A DNA stretch of 33,917 nt from contig JAIMKT010000043.1 in NCBI GenBank assembly GCA_020692245.1, forward strand, positions 1 through 33,917, written 5' to 3'. Under the pieces are notes generated by a model. That model did no database searches. It was not told where the DNA came from and saw only the letters and a list, made by a program, of their open reading frames with translations. The stretch comes from Microcoleus sp. GA_180221_E-2-1-MAG-45_12 (GTDB lineage: Bacteria; Cyanobacteriota; Cyanobacteriia; Cyanobacteriales; JAAUUE01). The position numbers and the translations under genes are program-made. Positions 14,377-22,921 of the stretch are shown in pieces (position 1 is the stretch's first letter; the number at the start of each line of letters is the position of its first letter).

Positions 14377-17100
14377 TTAGGCGATCGTGCGTTTACGTTT
14401 TTTGGCATATTTAGGATTGGTGGGGAGGACAGATTGACTGTAAATTAAAAATTGATTGCGTCCGTTATTTTTGGCGAGGTAGAGGGCTTGGTCGGCTTGG
14501 GAGATGAGTTGATCGGGGGAGGTGTCGATCGAGGGAACTAGGCTAGTAACTCCGGCGCTCACAGTCAGGTAGGGGCTGATGTTGGAGTCGGGATGGGGAA
14601 TCTCTAAATTGATCACAGATTGACAAATTTCCTTGGTTATTTGAGCAGCTCCTTGGGTATCTGTATTTGGTAACAGGATCACAAACTCCTCGCCACCATA
14701 ACGAGCCAGGGTATCAGCAGGGCGTTTTGTAACTTTAGCGATCGCCTGAGCCACCCGGCGCAGACAATCATCCCCAGCTTGATGACCATAGTGATCGTTG
14801 TAGCTTTTGAACCAGTCAATATCCACAATAATCAAAGATAGGGGTTGTTCCTCTCGCTTCGTCCGTTGCCACTCGTGGTAGACAATTTCATCAAAGTAAC
14901 GTCGATTAGCAATCTGCGTTAGTCCGTCCGTGGCAGCAAGTTGTTGCAGTTTTTTGTTGGCATGTTCTAGTTGCAAGTAGAGTTCAGATTGTTGGATGGC
15001 GATCGCCAACTGATCGGCAATTTGTAGCATAAAATCAATCTCTTCTTCTTGCCAATCGTAGATATAGAAACCCATCACCAGAGCCAAAGCTCCCCAAACT
15101 TGGTCACTAAAATGTAGGGGAACCAATAAACAGGCTTCATTATCCATCAAATCTCTTTGATCGAGGGCAGGCACTAGATTGCGATTTTTTACTATCTGCA
15201 ACTGTTTGAGATAATCTGTGACCGTATTATCTCGATCGCTAATTTCTGTACCCAAGCCCACCAGAGCATCCAAGTCTCCCCGGTATTCAGAAACATTAAC
15301 CCAGACTTTTTGGTCAGACTGGTATTGCCAAATTTCTACCCGTTGACTCTGGAGTTGATTACCAATTTCCCATACCGCCGTAGAGAAGATAGTTTTCAGA
15401 TCGAGAGTCCGGCGGATTGCTTTGCTAACCCGGTTTAGAGTTCTTTCCCTAGCAGTTTGCAGTTTTGCCTGTTGATATAGCTGTCCTTGCCAAAGGGCGA
15501 TGCCGACTTGGGTAGCTAGTTGCTTGAGGAGATTAATTTCTGAGGTTTGCCACTGTCGGGGTTCTTGGCATTGATGCACAATTAATAGACCCCAGAGATT
15601 ATGCCGATTATTTTCTAGGGTAGGGTCAATCTGGGTAGGTGCAGGAGGTTGGGAATTAGTCTCTGCATCGGGCTGGAAATTGGGTTCGGGGAGCTTTGTT
15701 TGGAGATTTTTGGCAGAATTCCGTTGATGATTTAAGGATTCCCCAGAGGAATCGGAGTGCAGATCGGGGGAAATAGAGTAGGAACTCTGGGGCTGACGAT
15801 CGGGATAGGGATGGAGGATAGGGACGACTAATTTCGATTTGACTTGGAAAAATTCTAATAACTGCCTACTGTGGTCAGAGATATCGGCTCGATCGACATC
15901 ATTGATCACTAAAACTTCCCCTTGATGGTGTTTATCAAGATGACTGGCTATATTCAAGAGGGAGTCCGTCACCACAAAGCCCCGCATCGAAGAAATTTCC
16001 TCCCTTGCCAGCGCCTGCGCCACCACGCTTCCTTGCCCCGGACTGAGATAGTGAATAATCAGCACTCGATCGGACTCCAACAGTTTCTGGACTTCCACCA
16101 CCGTCGTCTCAATAATTTCTTGCAAATCTAAGGACTGACGAATGCGCTGGGCAATCATGGCAATCAGCCGCTCTCGTTGCGCTTGTTGCAATAAAGACTC
16201 CTGCATTTTTTTCACTAAAGTAATGTCTGCTGCCACACCCATATTGCCAACAACTTCACCTTCGGCATTATGAAGGGGAGCTGTCGATAGACTAATATCT
16301 ACTACGGAGCCATCCTGTCGATAGTAACGAGTTTCTATATCTTGAAGATAGCTTTCTGGGAGTGTACCCTCTAAAAGTTGGGATAATTGGGAAAATTGAT
16401 CGGGCTGATCGGGCAAGGTGGGCGGAGAATTTCCGAGAACTTCGGCTTCTTCCCAGCCAAACATTTTTTCGGCGGATTGATTCCAGAGCTTAACCTTTCC
16501 TTGGAGATCGAGGGCAATAATGGCAAGGGGGGAAGACTGGATGATCGCTTGGAGAGTATCTTTTAGTTCTCGGAGTCTTTCTTCGGAGTGTTTGCGGTCA
16601 TTAATATTTGTCACCATCCCTAGGGCGCCAATGTATTCCCCCAGTCGATCGTACACTCCATGACCGGAAATGGTTACCCAGATAGATGCTCCCTGCCGAT
16701 GTTGGAGCTTAATTTCGTACTGTTCGGCTACATCTTTTTGATGATTTCGTAGATGCTCTACAAAGCTCGATCGATCCCCTGCCTCTACAAAATACCAAGC
16801 TGGTTTCCCCTGCATTTCTTCAACAGTGTAGCCTAACAAATCTGCCATTTGCTGATTCACAAAAGCTGTTTCTCCTGATCGATTCAACACCCAAATACCC
16901 TCTAAACTCGCCCGAATTAGAGAATTAAACCACTGATAGGATTCTTGGAGAGCTAGTTCTACCTCTTTGATTTCAGTAAGTTCTGTTTCTATGGCGTAGG
17001 CTGCTTCCTGACGGCAATGGAGACAATACCAGTAGGGAATACCATGGCGGACATGACAGAGGAGGGGATAGCCACAATCGGGACATACATGGGCATTCAT
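14377..17100 (-). CDS. Diguanylate cyclase: zinc ribbon, PAS-PAS-GAF-GAF-GGDEF
   Basis: A 907-residue multi-sensor diguanylate cyclase that would make cyclic di-GMP from two GTP. In order: an N-terminal zinc ribbon (Cys6-x2-Cys9 and Cys26-x2-Cys29), PAS with PAC (about 54-175), a second PAS (about 180-300), GAF (about 315-545) interrupted by a Pro/Gln/Ser-rich insert of roughly 65 residues, a second GAF (about 570-715) and GGDEF (about 735-890). The active site GGEEF is at 802-806, with the inhibitory-site motif RPAD at 793-796, exactly five residues before it, so product inhibition is expected. No membrane segment is seen, so it is probably cytosolic. No bilin-binding Cys pattern is obvious in either GAF. 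Confidence 0.95.
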   Translation of the reverse strand: MNAHVCPDCGYPLLCHVRHGIPYWYCLHCRQEAAYAIETELTEIKEVELALQESYQWFNSLIRASLEGIWVLNRSGETAFVNQQMADLLGYTVEEMQGKPAWYFVEAGDRSSFVEHLRNHQKDVAEQYEIKLQHRQGASIWVTISGHGVYDRLGEYIGALGMVTNINDRKHSEERLRELKDTLQAIIQSSPLAIIALDLQGKVKLWNQSAEKMFGWEEAEVLGNSPPTLPDQPDQFSQLSQLLEGTLPESYLQDIETRYYRQDGSVVDISLSTAPLHNAEGEVVGNMGVAADITLVKKMQESLLQQAQRERLIAMIAQRIRQSLDLQEIIETTVVEVQKLLESDRVLIIHYLSPGQGSVVAQALAREEISSMRGFVVTDSLLNIASHLDKHHQGEVLVINDVDRADISDHSRQLLEFFQVKSKLVVPILHPYPDRQPQSSYSISPDLHSDSSGESLNHQRNSAKNLQTKLPEPNFQPDAETNSQPPAPTQIDPTLENNRHNLWGLLIVHQCQEPRQWQTSEINLLKQLATQVGIALWQGQLYQQAKLQTARERTLNRVSKAIRRTLDLKTIFSTAVWEIGNQLQSQRVEIWQYQSDQKVWVNVSEYRGDLDALVGLGTEISDRDNTVTDYLKQLQIVKNRNLVPALDQRDLMDNEACLLVPLHFSDQVWGALALVMGFYIYDWQEEEIDFMLQIADQLAIAIQQSELYLQLEHANKKLQQLAATDGLTQIANRRYFDEIVYHEWQRTKREEQPLSLIIVDIDWFKSYNDHYGHQAGDDCLRRVAQAIAKVTKRPADTLARYGGEEFVILLPNTDTQGAAQITKEICQSVINLEIPHPDSNISPYLTVSAGVTSLVPSIDTSPDQLISQADQALYLAKNNGRNQFLIYSQSVLPTNPKYAKKRKRTIA

Positions 17101-17587
17101 GATCTTGAAGAACTCCTATTTGGCAAGGTGATAAAAACCAAACTCTAGAGTAGATGGGGGGCAGGTAAGCAACAAATTGAGCAAATGAAAATCAAAAAGA
17201 ATAAAATTGCGAAAAATTACTAATTAGCTAACTATTAATAATATTAGTATCTATTTAATAGCTAAAACTAGCACCTAAACTTAATTCTTATGTTGGCATA
17301 TTTGATCCGCAATATTTGATTTTTGTTCGGGTGATTTTTTACCTGATAATCTATAGCCTATAGTTAATGTTTTTTAAGGTATATTACGCAGCCAGCTTGG
17401 GAAATACGTAGATTTGAGGAACTCGATCGAAATATTCCTTAAGATATTCCTTGACATATTTCCGCCTAATTGTAAAAATATCCGCCTATTTCTCTAGCTA
17501 CAAATTAACCTTACCTACATATTAATTAGTTAACCTTATCTTCAAGAACCTACTCAATCTAAATTAACGTTTGCCTTAATACTTGCT
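17101..17587. other. AT-rich intergenic region with 12-bp tandem repeats
   Basis: No gene is supported. It should hold the promoter of the diguanylate cyclase gene (minus). Three imperfect 12-base units beginning ATATTCCTT, ATATTCCTT and ATATTTCCG run from 17432 to 17467, and TCCGCCTA recurs at 17461-17468 and 17481-17488, 20 bases apart. Their role is unknown. Confidence 0.5.
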
Positions 17588-18262
17588 TTAGCGCTGGATC
17601 AAAATTCCCCGGAGTCCAGCTTGGGTTGCCCCTTGATAATCTTCCCGCAAGCTATCACCAATGTGCCATGCAGCCGTGGGGGGACAGTTGTATTTACCTA
17701 GGGCTGTAGTGAAAATTTGCGGCTCTGGTTTTGCGAATCCAGCTTCCGAAGAAATGGTGATTGAGCTAAAAAAATCCATTAATTCTAGGGCGTTGAGGAC
17801 TTGATAGATACGACTGTCAAAATTTGAAATAATCCCCAGTTTTATATCTTGGCTCCGCCAGTGAGTGAGGGCGGCGACTACTTCTGGATAAACAATCCAA
17901 GGTTGGGCAGTGGCAAAGTAATCATAAAGGGTGAGAAAAAACTTGTCAAAATCAGGGAATTGCTCGATCGACCCAGCGAGGGTAAAGGTTTCTACTGCTA
18001 AATTTCGCCACCACTGAAACTCTAGTTCTTGGATTTTTTCTGGTTCCTGTTGGGGAAACGCTAGGGGCGTAGCTGCGGCAAAGGCTTGATAAAAAGCTCG
18101 ATCGATCGCTACGATATCTAATTCTACTCCCTCTCCCTGAGCAACCTGAGCATACATGGCTCCCACACTCGATCGGACTCCAAATAAAGTCCCCACAGCA
18201 TCTAAAAAAATTACTTGAGGATTTTGGTCTGTCAGAGCCGCCGGGAGTTCATAAATGTTCAT
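17588..18262 (-). CDS. HAD superfamily hydrolase, subfamily IA
   Basis: A 224-residue HAD-type hydrolase. Motif I is FLDAVGTLF with nucleophile Asp21; the usual second Asp of phosphatases (DxD) is Val23 here. Motif II is GIISNFD, motif III GFAKPEPQIF with Lys178, and motif IV HIGDSLREDYQGA with Asp203 and Asp208. The helical cap between motifs I and II (about 30-110) is of the C1 type seen in HDHD3/REG-2-like proteins. The frame opens at a TTG at 18295, but ATG at 18262 is the normal start. Loss of the general acid Asp makes ordinary phosphatase activity uncertain; substrate unknown. It lies in the same direction as the 2TM gene upstream. Confidence 0.87.
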   Translation of the reverse strand: MNIYELPAALTDQNPQVIFLDAVGTLFGVRSSVGAMYAQVAQGEGVELDIVAIDRAFYQAFAAATPLAFPQQEPEKIQELEFQWWRNLAVETFTLAGSIEQFPDFDKFFLTLYDYFATAQPWIVYPEVVAALTHWRSQDIKLGIISNFDSRIYQVLNALELMDFFSSITISSEAGFAKPEPQIFTTALGKYNCPPTAAWHIGDSLREDYQGATQAGLRGILIQR

Positions 18263-18350
18263 AGTGAGATGTCTATAGGGCAATCCTAAATGCAATTCAA
18301 TCTTAATACTATATTTGATGAATAGTGTCGCAATTATTAACTCGGAAACT

Positions 18351-18836
18351 CTAACTTTCTAGAAACCGATTAAAACGATTCCACAAGCTACTCACGGTTT
18401 GCTTAATTTGTTGTTTGCGTTGCCAAGCGAGGAAGGCTTCTTCGTAATCTCCGGGATTGGGTTTAAAAATACTCCAAGTATGAATTCCTAGGGATAAACT
18501 CCAAAAACCAAGAATGTACCAAGCCCAAGAAATCTGCCCTGCAAAGGCTAGGTTGATAGTGATGAAAAAGCCATTGGTTAAGGCAAAGCTCAGGAATTTC
18601 TTTTGCCATTGCCGCCGCCGATAGAGATTAAATTCTTGCTTTTGTCTGTGCTGGTCTTGTCGTGTGAGCCATTCCTGTTCTGCCAAACGGAGGTCGATCG
18701 CCGAAATGCCCAAATCGTCCGCAATTTCTTCTAGCTGCTCACGGGTAAATTCTGCGGACTTGCCTTGACGGGTAATGGCAAGATTTAATATTTCCTGTAA
18801 GTCTTCCTGTTGATACGATCGAGATAGGTCTGCCAT
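18351..18836 (-). CDS. 2TM domain-containing protein
   Basis: A 161-residue protein with a soluble N-terminal part (SYQQEDLQEILNLAITRQGKSAEFTREQLEEIADDLGIS, a conserved cyanobacterial arrangement), a basic helix, and a 2TM domain with two membrane helices (about 81-99 and 103-122) followed by a short cytoplasmic tail. Family recognisable as the 2TM domain class; the function is unknown. It lies 88 bases upstream of the HAD gene on the same strand and may be co-transcribed with it. Confidence 0.8.
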   Translation of the reverse strand: MADLSRSYQQEDLQEILNLAITRQGKSAEFTREQLEEIADDLGISAIDLRLAEQEWLTRQDQHRQKQEFNLYRRRQWQKKFLSFALTNGFFITINLAFAGQISWAWYILGFWSLSLGIHTWSIFKPNPGDYEEAFLAWQRKQQIKQTVSSLWNRFNRFLES

Positions 18837-18973
18837 AGTTTTGAAGAGTTATTCCTGCTTTATATTCTAAGTTATCTGTCTGGCGATCGATCTGTAGTTA
18901 AATTAGGATTAACCGTACTGCAACTGGCGGATATCCTAAGTCTAGACGTTGAAAATATTGAAAACTTTAAGGC

Positions 18974-19015
18974 AAGAATTGTAAGTTAAGAATTACAAGT
19001 TAAGAATTGTAAAAA
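18974..19015. repeat. 14-bp direct repeat, three copies (AAGAATT-based)
   Basis: AAGAATTGTAAGTT, AAGAATTACAAGTT and AAGAATTGTAAAAA lie head to tail with a 14-base period, that is six heptads with AAGAATT in alternate positions. GAAAATATTG-type sequence flanks the array on both sides. It sits about 110 bases upstream of moeB. Confidence 0.8.
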
Positions 19016-19072
19016 TATTGCCGACAAATCTTGCAAGTTAGTTAAGGTTCTCCGGTCAGAAAATGAAAATGG

Positions 19073-19078
19073 TATAAT
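19073..19078 (+). promoter_or_regulatory. Consensus -10 box upstream of moeB
   Basis: TATAAT, 45 bases before the moeB ATG. No convincing -35 hexamer is present 17 bases upstream, as in many type 2 cyanobacterial promoters. Confidence 0.45.
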
Positions 19079-19122
19079 TTATAGCACAATGCCCTCAGCT
19101 AGGCACTAATCAAGACACAGCC

Positions 19123-20307
19123 ATGTTAAATCCTAATCTAGATGAAATTCAGCTAACTAAAGAAGAATACGAACGCTACTCCCGCCATTTAATTTTGCCA
19201 GAGGTAGGGCTAGAAGGGCAGAAACGCCTCAAAGCTGCCAGTGTGTTATGTATCGGAACCGGGGGGCTAGGCTCTCCTTTGTTGTTATACCTTGCAGCGG
19301 CGGGAGTCGGCAGAATTGGAATTGTAGATTTTGATATAGTGGATCATTCCAATCTCCAGCGTCAAGTTATCCACGGCACTTCTTGGGTCGGCAAACCAAA
19401 AATTGAATCTGCCAAAAATCGAATTCTAGAGATCAATCCCTACTGCCAAGTGGATATCTACAACACCATGATCAGTTCGGCAAACGCCCTAGAGCTAATG
19501 GCTCCCTACGATATTGTGGTGGATGGGACAGATAATTTCCCGACCCGCTACCTAGTCAACGATGCCTGTGTGTTGCTGAATAAACCCAATGTCTACGGCT
19601 CCATCTTCCGGTTTGAAGGACAGGCGACGGTGTTTAACTATCAAGAAGGGCCTAACTACCGGGATCTCTATCCAGAGCCACCACCACCGGGCATGGTTCC
19701 CTCCTGCGCTGAAGGTGGCGTTCTCGGCATTCTTCCCGGCATTATTGGCGTGATTCAAGCCACGGAGACGGTGAAAATTATCCTCGGACAGGGGACGACT
19801 CTCAGTGGCAGATTGCTGTTGTTTAATGCCCTAGAGATGAAGTTCCGGGAATTGAAACTCCGACCAAACCCAGTGCGCCCAGTGATTGAGAAATTAATTG
19901 ATTACGAGCAGTTCTGTGGGATTACCCAAGCGAAAGCCGAAGAGGAAAAGCAAAAAATGGATATGCAGGAAATTACGGTACAGGAACTCAAGCAATTGCT
20001 GGATAGTGGCGATCGAGATTTTCTCTTGATCGATGTCCGCAATCCGAACGAGTACGAAATTGCCAAAATTCCCGGATCCGTGTTGATCCCCTTACCGGAA
20101 ATTGAGCAGGGTGCTGGTGTAGAAAAGGTCAAAGAATTACTCAATAGCTCACCCAATCCCCAAAAACTAGTTGTGCATTGCAAGCTGGGGGGGCGATCGG
20201 CCAAGGCTGTAGGTATTCTGAAGCAAGCAGGAATTGAAGGGATCAATGTTAAGGGCGGTATTGCTGCTTGGAGCCAAGAAATTGATAGTTCTGTTCCTGA
20301 ATACTAG
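19123..20307 (+). CDS. moeB: Molybdopterin-synthase adenylyltransferase MoeB with rhodanese domain
   Basis: A 394-residue E1-like enzyme that adenylates the C-terminus of MoaD (or a related sulfur carrier) with ATP, here fused to a rhodanese domain that could supply the sulfur, as in Uba4/MOCS3. The ThiF domain has GTGGLGSP (45-52), DFDIVDHSNLQRQ, DGTDNFPTRY (134-143) and the conserved Cys195 in MVPSCAEGGVLG. The rhodanese domain (about 285-390) has active Cys353 in HCKLGGRS. The structural zinc motif is absent: CYRC is replaced by NYRD (178-181), and the later CPxCG is missing. Such zinc-less forms appear usual in cyanobacteria (from memory). Confidence 0.92.
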   Translation: MLNPNLDEIQLTKEEYERYSRHLILPEVGLEGQKRLKAASVLCIGTGGLGSPLLLYLAAAGVGRIGIVDFDIVDHSNLQRQVIHGTSWVGKPKIESAKNRILEINPYCQVDIYNTMISSANALELMAPYDIVVDGTDNFPTRYLVNDACVLLNKPNVYGSIFRFEGQATVFNYQEGPNYRDLYPEPPPPGMVPSCAEGGVLGILPGIIGVIQATETVKIILGQGTTLSGRLLLFNALEMKFRELKLRPNPVRPVIEKLIDYEQFCGITQAKAEEEKQKMDMQEITVQELKQLLDSGDRDFLLIDVRNPNEYEIAKIPGSVLIPLPEIEQGAGVEKVKELLNSSPNPQKLVVHCKLGGRSAKAVGILKQAGIEGINVKGGIAAWSQEIDSSVPEY

Positions 20308-20357
20308 ATCACAATCATGGCTAACAAAATTAGCTAATCACACTAGGTCAAAGTTCT

Positions 20358-21557
20358 ATGGGTCAATCAATCTCTTTTTTTCCTAATCAACCAAGGGTTC
20401 TCTGGAGACAGGTTTGGGGACTAGCTGCCATTCAAGCCGCCATCACCCTTGCTTGGCTGATCTATGGAGCTTACCTGCCGAAGCTATTGACTGAACTGGG
20501 TTTACCCGAAGGCTTGGGATTAAAGTTATTGATTTTTGAAAGTGCTTTGGCGGTGATGATGGAGCCGTTAATGGGGGGATTATCTGATCAATCCTATCGC
20601 TGGGTAGGCAGTCGCTTTCCGTTCATTGCGATCGGGGTAATATTCTCCTCGGCTCTATTTATTTTGATCCCGGCGGTGGTGATTTTTGGCAGTCCCGTAG
20701 AGGTGTTTCAGTGGCTGTTGATTGGGGTGTTGGTGGTGTGGAGCCTAGCCATGACGGTATTTCGCAGTCCGGCGATCGCCCTCCTTGGCAAGTATGCTAC
20801 CCCGAATGATTTACCCATTGCGGCTAGTCTGCTAACGTTATTTGGCGGTTTGGTGGGAGCTTTTCGCCCTGTATCGAACCAGTTTCTGCTCAATAACTTA
20901 CCACCGATGTTGATCTTTGCCCTTGGTTCCTTTATTTTGCTAGGAGCCGGGGCTGTACTCCGAGCGGTACAAATTCCTGAAGCTCCCAATCTGTCCGATC
21001 GACCCACCTCCCTTGAACAATCGGTTTTTCTATCCTTGATTTTCATCTCGACCACTGGAACTCTGGTGGGTTGGGGCATTCGGTTTTTAATGTTTGTGTT
21101 GGGTAATCTAGTGAATGGGCAGCTAGGGGCGGAACGTGGTTCCCTGATCATGGTGCTGGTGGGTTTAGTGTTGGCAGTGTTGGCATTACCTGCGGGCAAA
21201 ATAGCTACCCATTTTGGAAATAGAGACACTCTTGTTTTTAGTTTGGGGGCGGCGAGTCTGGGTTTATTGGGGATGGGTTTATTTCCTCAACTCCTCTGGC
21301 TCCTGACCTTGGTGGTGATTCCCGCCTTTAGTGTCATCTTAAATAGCGTGATTCCGTGGATTCTTGGCCTTGTTCCCAGCGATCGATCGGGTTTAGGAAT
21401 TGGCAGCTACTTCGGAGGATTTTCGGCAGCAATGGCTCTCGTGGGTTTAATCTTCCCTGATTTCTCTGTGGTTACGCCGATGATGGGGGCGATCTACGGG
21501 GCTGTGGCTTTTGTTGGTGGGGCGATGTGTGTAAAATTTGCATTTTCTGATAGTTAA
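20358..21557 (+). CDS. MFS transporter
   Basis: A 399-residue polytopic membrane protein with about 12 hydrophobic segments. It has an MFS motif-A-like loop between helices 2 and 3 (GGLSDQSYRWVGSRFPFIAIG), resembling the sugar/H+ symporter-like (SLC45/GPH) branch more than drug exporters. A second-half copy, GKIATHFGNRD, is partly conserved. It begins 50 bases after moeB and ends 12 bases before the DUF512 gene, so all may form one unit. Substrate cannot be deduced. Confidence 0.82.
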   Translation: MGQSISFFPNQPRVLWRQVWGLAAIQAAITLAWLIYGAYLPKLLTELGLPEGLGLKLLIFESALAVMMEPLMGGLSDQSYRWVGSRFPFIAIGVIFSSALFILIPAVVIFGSPVEVFQWLLIGVLVVWSLAMTVFRSPAIALLGKYATPNDLPIAASLLTLFGGLVGAFRPVSNQFLLNNLPPMLIFALGSFILLGAGAVLRAVQIPEAPNLSDRPTSLEQSVFLSLIFISTTGTLVGWGIRFLMFVLGNLVNGQLGAERGSLIMVLVGLVLAVLALPAGKIATHFGNRDTLVFSLGAASLGLLGMGLFPQLLWLLTLVVIPAFSVILNSVIPWILGLVPSDRSGLGIGSYFGGFSAAMALVGLIFPDFSVVTPMMGAIYGAVAFVGGAMCVKFAFSDS

Positions 21558-21569
21558 CTCCCGATTTTT

Positions 21570-22910
21570 ATGAGCAGTAATTTTAGCAATTCGATTCAAC
21601 CAGCAGTAATTACTAGGGTGCTACCAGATTCGATCGGGGCAGAAATTGGCTTTGAAGCCGGGGATGCGATCGTTACTATCAATGGCACTCAACCACGGGA
21701 TTTAATTGATTACCAGTTTCTTTGTGCTGAGGAATTTCTAGAATTAGAAGTTGTCGATACTAAGGGGAAAACCCATCAGGTCGAAATCGAAAAAGACTAC
21801 GATGATGATCTGGGTTTAGAATTTACCACTGCTCTCTTTGATGGACTGCGGCAATGTAATAACCATTGTCCTTTTTGTTTCATTGATCAACAACCACCGG
21901 GAAAGCGAGAATCTCTCTATTTCAAAGATGATGATTATCGTTTAAGTTTCCTCTATGGCAGTTATCTAACTTTAACTAATCTGACAGAACCAGAATGGCA
22001 GCGAATTAAAACCCTCCGCCTGTCGCCTCTTTTTGTTTCTGTTCATGCGACAAATCCAGAAATTCGGATTAGATTACTCAAAAATAATCGAGCTGGAAAA
22101 ATCCTTGAACATCTCCAATGGTTTGCCGAAAATCGTCTCCAAATCCATGCTCAAGTAGTAGTTTGTCCGGGGATTAATGATGGGCAGTACCTCACCCAAA
22201 CTCTCCAAGATTTAGCTAGTTTTTATCATGAAGATTTCCCCGCCGTGGCTTCCGTGGCTGTTGTGCCTGTGGGGTTAACTAAGTTTCGTCCCCCAGAAGA
22301 TGAATTAATTCAAGTTACGCCAGCCAAAGCTCAGGAAGTCATTGATCAAGTCCAAGGAATTCAACAACAATTTCAAAAAAAATTAGGAACAACTTTTGCT
22401 TGGTTAGCCGATGAATGGTTTCTAATTGCCGGGCAAGATTTACCAGAGGAAGCCCACTATGAAGATTATCCCCAGTTGGGTAATGGGGTGGGATCCATTC
22501 GCCAGTTTATTAAGGATTTTACGACACAAGCTCAGGAGTTATTGCCTCGATCGATAACCACCCCCAAAAAGTTAACATGGGTAGTTGGTAATGCCGTGGA
22601 AAAAGCCTTTCAACCCCTCGTTGCTCAACTAAATCAAGTACAAAATCTAGAAATAAATCTGGTAGCTTTGCACAGCGATTATTGGGGGCAGAATATTACC
22701 GTAACTGGGCTATTGACGGGGCAGGATTTGTTGAATGGTCTGCGGGGTAAGGATTTAGGGCAGGGAATTTTATTGCCGACGGTGATGTTAAAACATGGAG
22801 AGCTGAAGTTTCTTGATGATACTACCGTGGAAGAGGTAAGTCAGGGTTTGGGAGTAGCGATCGAGCCTGTGGGGGATATCAAAGAACTAATTACAGCTTG
22901 CCTAAATTGA
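21570..22910 (+). CDS. DUF512 radical-SAM protein (TIGR03279-type)
   Basis: A 446-residue protein of the family annotated as a putative FeS-containing cyanobacterial oxidoreductase. An N-terminal PDZ-like domain (about 8-75: ITRVLPDSIGAEIGFEAGDAIVTING) precedes a radical-SAM-type cluster motif, Cys96-x3-Cys100-x2-Cys103 in LRQCNNHCPFCFIDQQPPGKR, and the DUF512 region (from about 290: AWLADEWFLIAGQDLPEEAHYEDYPQLGNG). The reaction is unknown; the three-cysteine motif predicts a 4Fe-4S cluster and SAM use. No ribosome site is clear at the ATG. The next gene starts 11 bases after the stop. Confidence 0.92.
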   Translation: MSSNFSNSIQPAVITRVLPDSIGAEIGFEAGDAIVTINGTQPRDLIDYQFLCAEEFLELEVVDTKGKTHQVEIEKDYDDDLGLEFTTALFDGLRQCNNHCPFCFIDQQPPGKRESLYFKDDDYRLSFLYGSYLTLTNLTEPEWQRIKTLRLSPLFVSVHATNPEIRIRLLKNNRAGKILEHLQWFAENRLQIHAQVVVCPGINDGQYLTQTLQDLASFYHEDFPAVASVAVVPVGLTKFRPPEDELIQVTPAKAQEVIDQVQGIQQQFQKKLGTTFAWLADEWFLIAGQDLPEEAHYEDYPQLGNGVGSIRQFIKDFTTQAQELLPRSITTPKKLTWVVGNAVEKAFQPLVAQLNQVQNLEINLVALHSDYWGQNITVTGLLTGQDLLNGLRGKDLGQGILLPTVMLKHGELKFLDDTTVEEVSQGLGVAIEPVGDIKELITACLN

Positions 22911-22921
22911 GGAAATGTACC

